DNA of 64,000 nt from Tritrichomonas musculus (lineage: Eukaryota > Parabasalia > Tritrichomonadida > Tritrichomonadidae). The stretch spans positions 20,265 through 84,264 of the forward strand of contig JAPFFF010000095.1 in assembly GCA_039105265.1 (NCBI GenBank). Reading direction: 5' to 3'. The notes below the pieces were generated by a model. It worked only from the letters and a program-made list of their open reading frames with translations, did not search any database and was not told the DNA's origin. A program made the translations under genes and the position numbers. Positions 62,501-64,000 of the stretch are shown here, one piece after another; within the stretch, counting starts at the first letter, position 1, and each line of letters starts with the position of its first letter.

Positions 62501-63300
62501 ATGGTTCAATTGCAGTTGTAGTTTAATCTGATGGTTCAAATTGCAGTTGTAGATTAATCTGATGGTTCAAATTGCAGTTGTAGATTAATCTGATGGTTCA
62601 ATTGAAGTTGCAGCTGAATCTAATGGTTAAATTGCAGTTGTAGTTTAATCTGATGATTCAACTGCAGTTGTAGTTTAATCTAATGGTTCAAATTGCAGTT
62701 GCAGCTGAATCTGATGGTTCAATTGCAGTTGTAGTTTAATCTGATGGTTCAATTGCAGTTGTAGTTTAATCTGATGGTTCAATTGCAGTTGTAGTTTAAT
62801 CTGATGGTTCAATTGCAGTTGTAGCTGAATCTGATGGTTCAAATTACAGTTACAGCTGAAACTAATGGTTCAAATTACAGTTGTAGTTTAATCTGATGAT
62901 TCAACTGCAGTTGTAGTTTAATCTGATGGTTCAATTGCAGTTGTAGCTGAATCTGATGGTTCAAATTGCAGTTGTAGTTTAATCTGATGGTTCAATTGCA
63001 GTTGTAGTTTAATCTAATGGTTCAAATTGCAGTTGTAGTTTAATCTGATGGTTCAATTGCAGTTGTAGTTTAATCTATTGATTAAATTGCAGTTGTAGTT
63101 TAATCTAATGGTTCAAATTGCAGTTGTAGTTTAATCTGATGGTTCAATTGCAGTTGTAGTTTAATCTGATGGTTCAATTGCAGTTGTAGCTGAATCTGAT
63201 GGTTCAATTGAAGTTGCAGCTGAATCTAATGGTTCAATCGCAGTTGTAGTTTAATCTGATGGTTCAAATTGCAGTTGTAGTTTAATCTGATGGTTCAATT
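59600..63300 (-). repeat. Two near-identical higher-order units of about 1.7-1.9 kb in array 3
   Basis: The unit order from about 59.95 to 61.5 kb repeats from about 61.8 to 63.2 kb. The offset is 1730 bp over most of the block (for example TAGATTAATC at 60485 versus 62215 and TTACAGCTGAAAC near 61120 versus 62850). It is 1880 bp at the start because the first copy carries about 150 bp extra near 60121-60290. Versions of the same module also lie at about 41.96-43.1 kb and 51.2-52.5 kb; the latter is offset by about 8.65 kb from the 59.6-61.1 kb copy. Confidence 0.75.
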
Positions 63301-64000
63301 GCAGTTGTAGTTTAATCTGATGGTTCAATTGCAGTTGTAGTTTAATCTGATGGTTCAATTGCAGTTGTAGTTTAATCTGATGGTTCAAATTGCAGTTGTA
63401 GCTGAATCTGATGGTTCAATTGCAGTTGTAGTTTAATCTGATAATTCAATTGCAGTTGTAGTTTAATCTGATGGTTCAAATTGCGGTTGTAGTTTAATCT
63501 GATGGTTCAAATTGCAGTTGTAGCTGAATCTGATGGTTCAATTGCAGTTGTAGTTTAATCTGATGGTTCAAATTGCAGTTGTAGTTTAATCTGATGATTC
63601 AATTGCAGTTGTAGTTTAATCTGATGGTTCAAATTGCAGTTGCAGCTGAATCTAATGGTTCAATTGCAGTTGTAGCTGAATCTGATGGTTCAAATTGTAG
63701 TTGTAGCTGAATCTAATGGTTCAATTGCAGTTGTAGCTGAATCTGATGGTTCAATTGCAGTTGTAGCTGAATCTGATGGTTCAATTGCAGTTGTAGTTTA
63801 ATCTGATGGTTCAAATTGCAGTTGTAGCTGAATCTAATGGTTCAACTGCAGTTGTAGTTTAATCTGATGGTTCAATTGCAGTTGTAGCTGAATCTGATGG
63901 TTCAATTGAAGTTGCAGCTGAATCTAATGGTTCAATTGCAGTTGTAGTTTAATCTGATGGTTCAAATTGCAGTTGCAGCTGAATCTAATGGTTCAAATTG

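Larger units (their letters stand above)
37621..64000 (-). repeat. Array 3: diverged 30/31-bp satellite, about 870 units
   Basis: This tandem array is related to array 2 and in the same orientation. The common unit reads GTTGTAGTTTAATCTGATGG then TTCAATTGCA (30 bp). A 31-bp form has TTCAAATTGCA. It aligns to the array 2 unit position by position, with changes concentrated in CTCG to GTAG and CAACTGCA to CAATTGCA. Unit classes include TAGCTGAATC, GCAGCTGAATCTAATGGTTA, TAGTTCAATCTGATTGTTC, TAGATTAATC, AATCTATTGATTAAATTG, and a rare TTACAGCTGAAACTAATGG. The mix of 30 and 31 bp breaks every frame, and the longest open frames are only about 61-65 codons. CTGCAG, present in nearly every unit of arrays 1 and 2, occurs only sporadically here, and the 30-bp form carries CAATTG instead. 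The array continues past the window end. No gene or other element interrupts it. Confidence 0.95.

Noticed and set aside
1-64000. Telomeric repeat array
   Set aside because: Telomere repeats are normally short G-rich units in one orientation at a chromosome end. These are 30-bp, mixed-composition units that reverse orientation around a transposase.

Overview
The window is almost entirely tandem satellite DNA. It consists of three arrays built from one related 30/31-bp monomer, with a single ordinary gene near the middle. That gene (29843-31858, minus strand, 671 codons, intact) encodes a Mutator-like (MULE) transposase with an acidic D-D-E catalytic triad and a C-terminal SWIM zinc finger. 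The intronless gene, AT-rich flanks and general look of the transposase suggest an AT-rich microbial eukaryote. A trichomonad (Trichomonas/Tritrichomonas type) is my best guess and Entamoeba-like protists are an alternative. This is inference from style, not a database match.

Layout. (1) 1-29740: array 1, about 990 copies of a 30-bp monomer in almost unbroken 30-bp register. The last three copies, nearest the gene, are degenerate. (2) 29741-32130: a unique AT-rich core of about 2.4 kb carrying the transposase. (3) 32131-37620: array 2, about 183 copies of the same monomer in the opposite orientation, again with degenerate copies next to the core. (4) 37621 to the window end: array 3, roughly 870 copies of a diverged 30/31-bp relative in the same orientation as array 2, starting abruptly within one repeat unit. 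No rRNA, tRNA, CRISPR array or second convincing gene was seen.

Interpretation. The repeat orientation flips across the transposase, and both arms share the same unusual monomer variants. The core is therefore not a simple insertion into a satellite. The layout matches a Foldback-type element, in which very long terminal inverted repeats made of short tandem units flank a MULE-family transposase. Drosophila FB/NOF is the classical example, with units of about 31 bp and a MULE-related NOF protein. Here the arms would be 29.7 kb or more and 5.5 kb or more (32 kb or more if array 3 belongs), which is very large. The outer ends and any target-site duplication lie outside the window, so the element's limits are unproven.

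The arrays show layered higher-order structure: 630-bp, 840-bp, about 1.7-kb, about 5-kb, about 11-kb and about 17-kb offset duplications, indicating repeated segmental amplification. The monomer length is a multiple of three, so arrays 1 and 2 contain giant open frames encoding a glutamine-rich ten-residue repeat. I treat these as probable by-products, while noting an excess of third-position and synonymous variation in array 1 that deserves a test.
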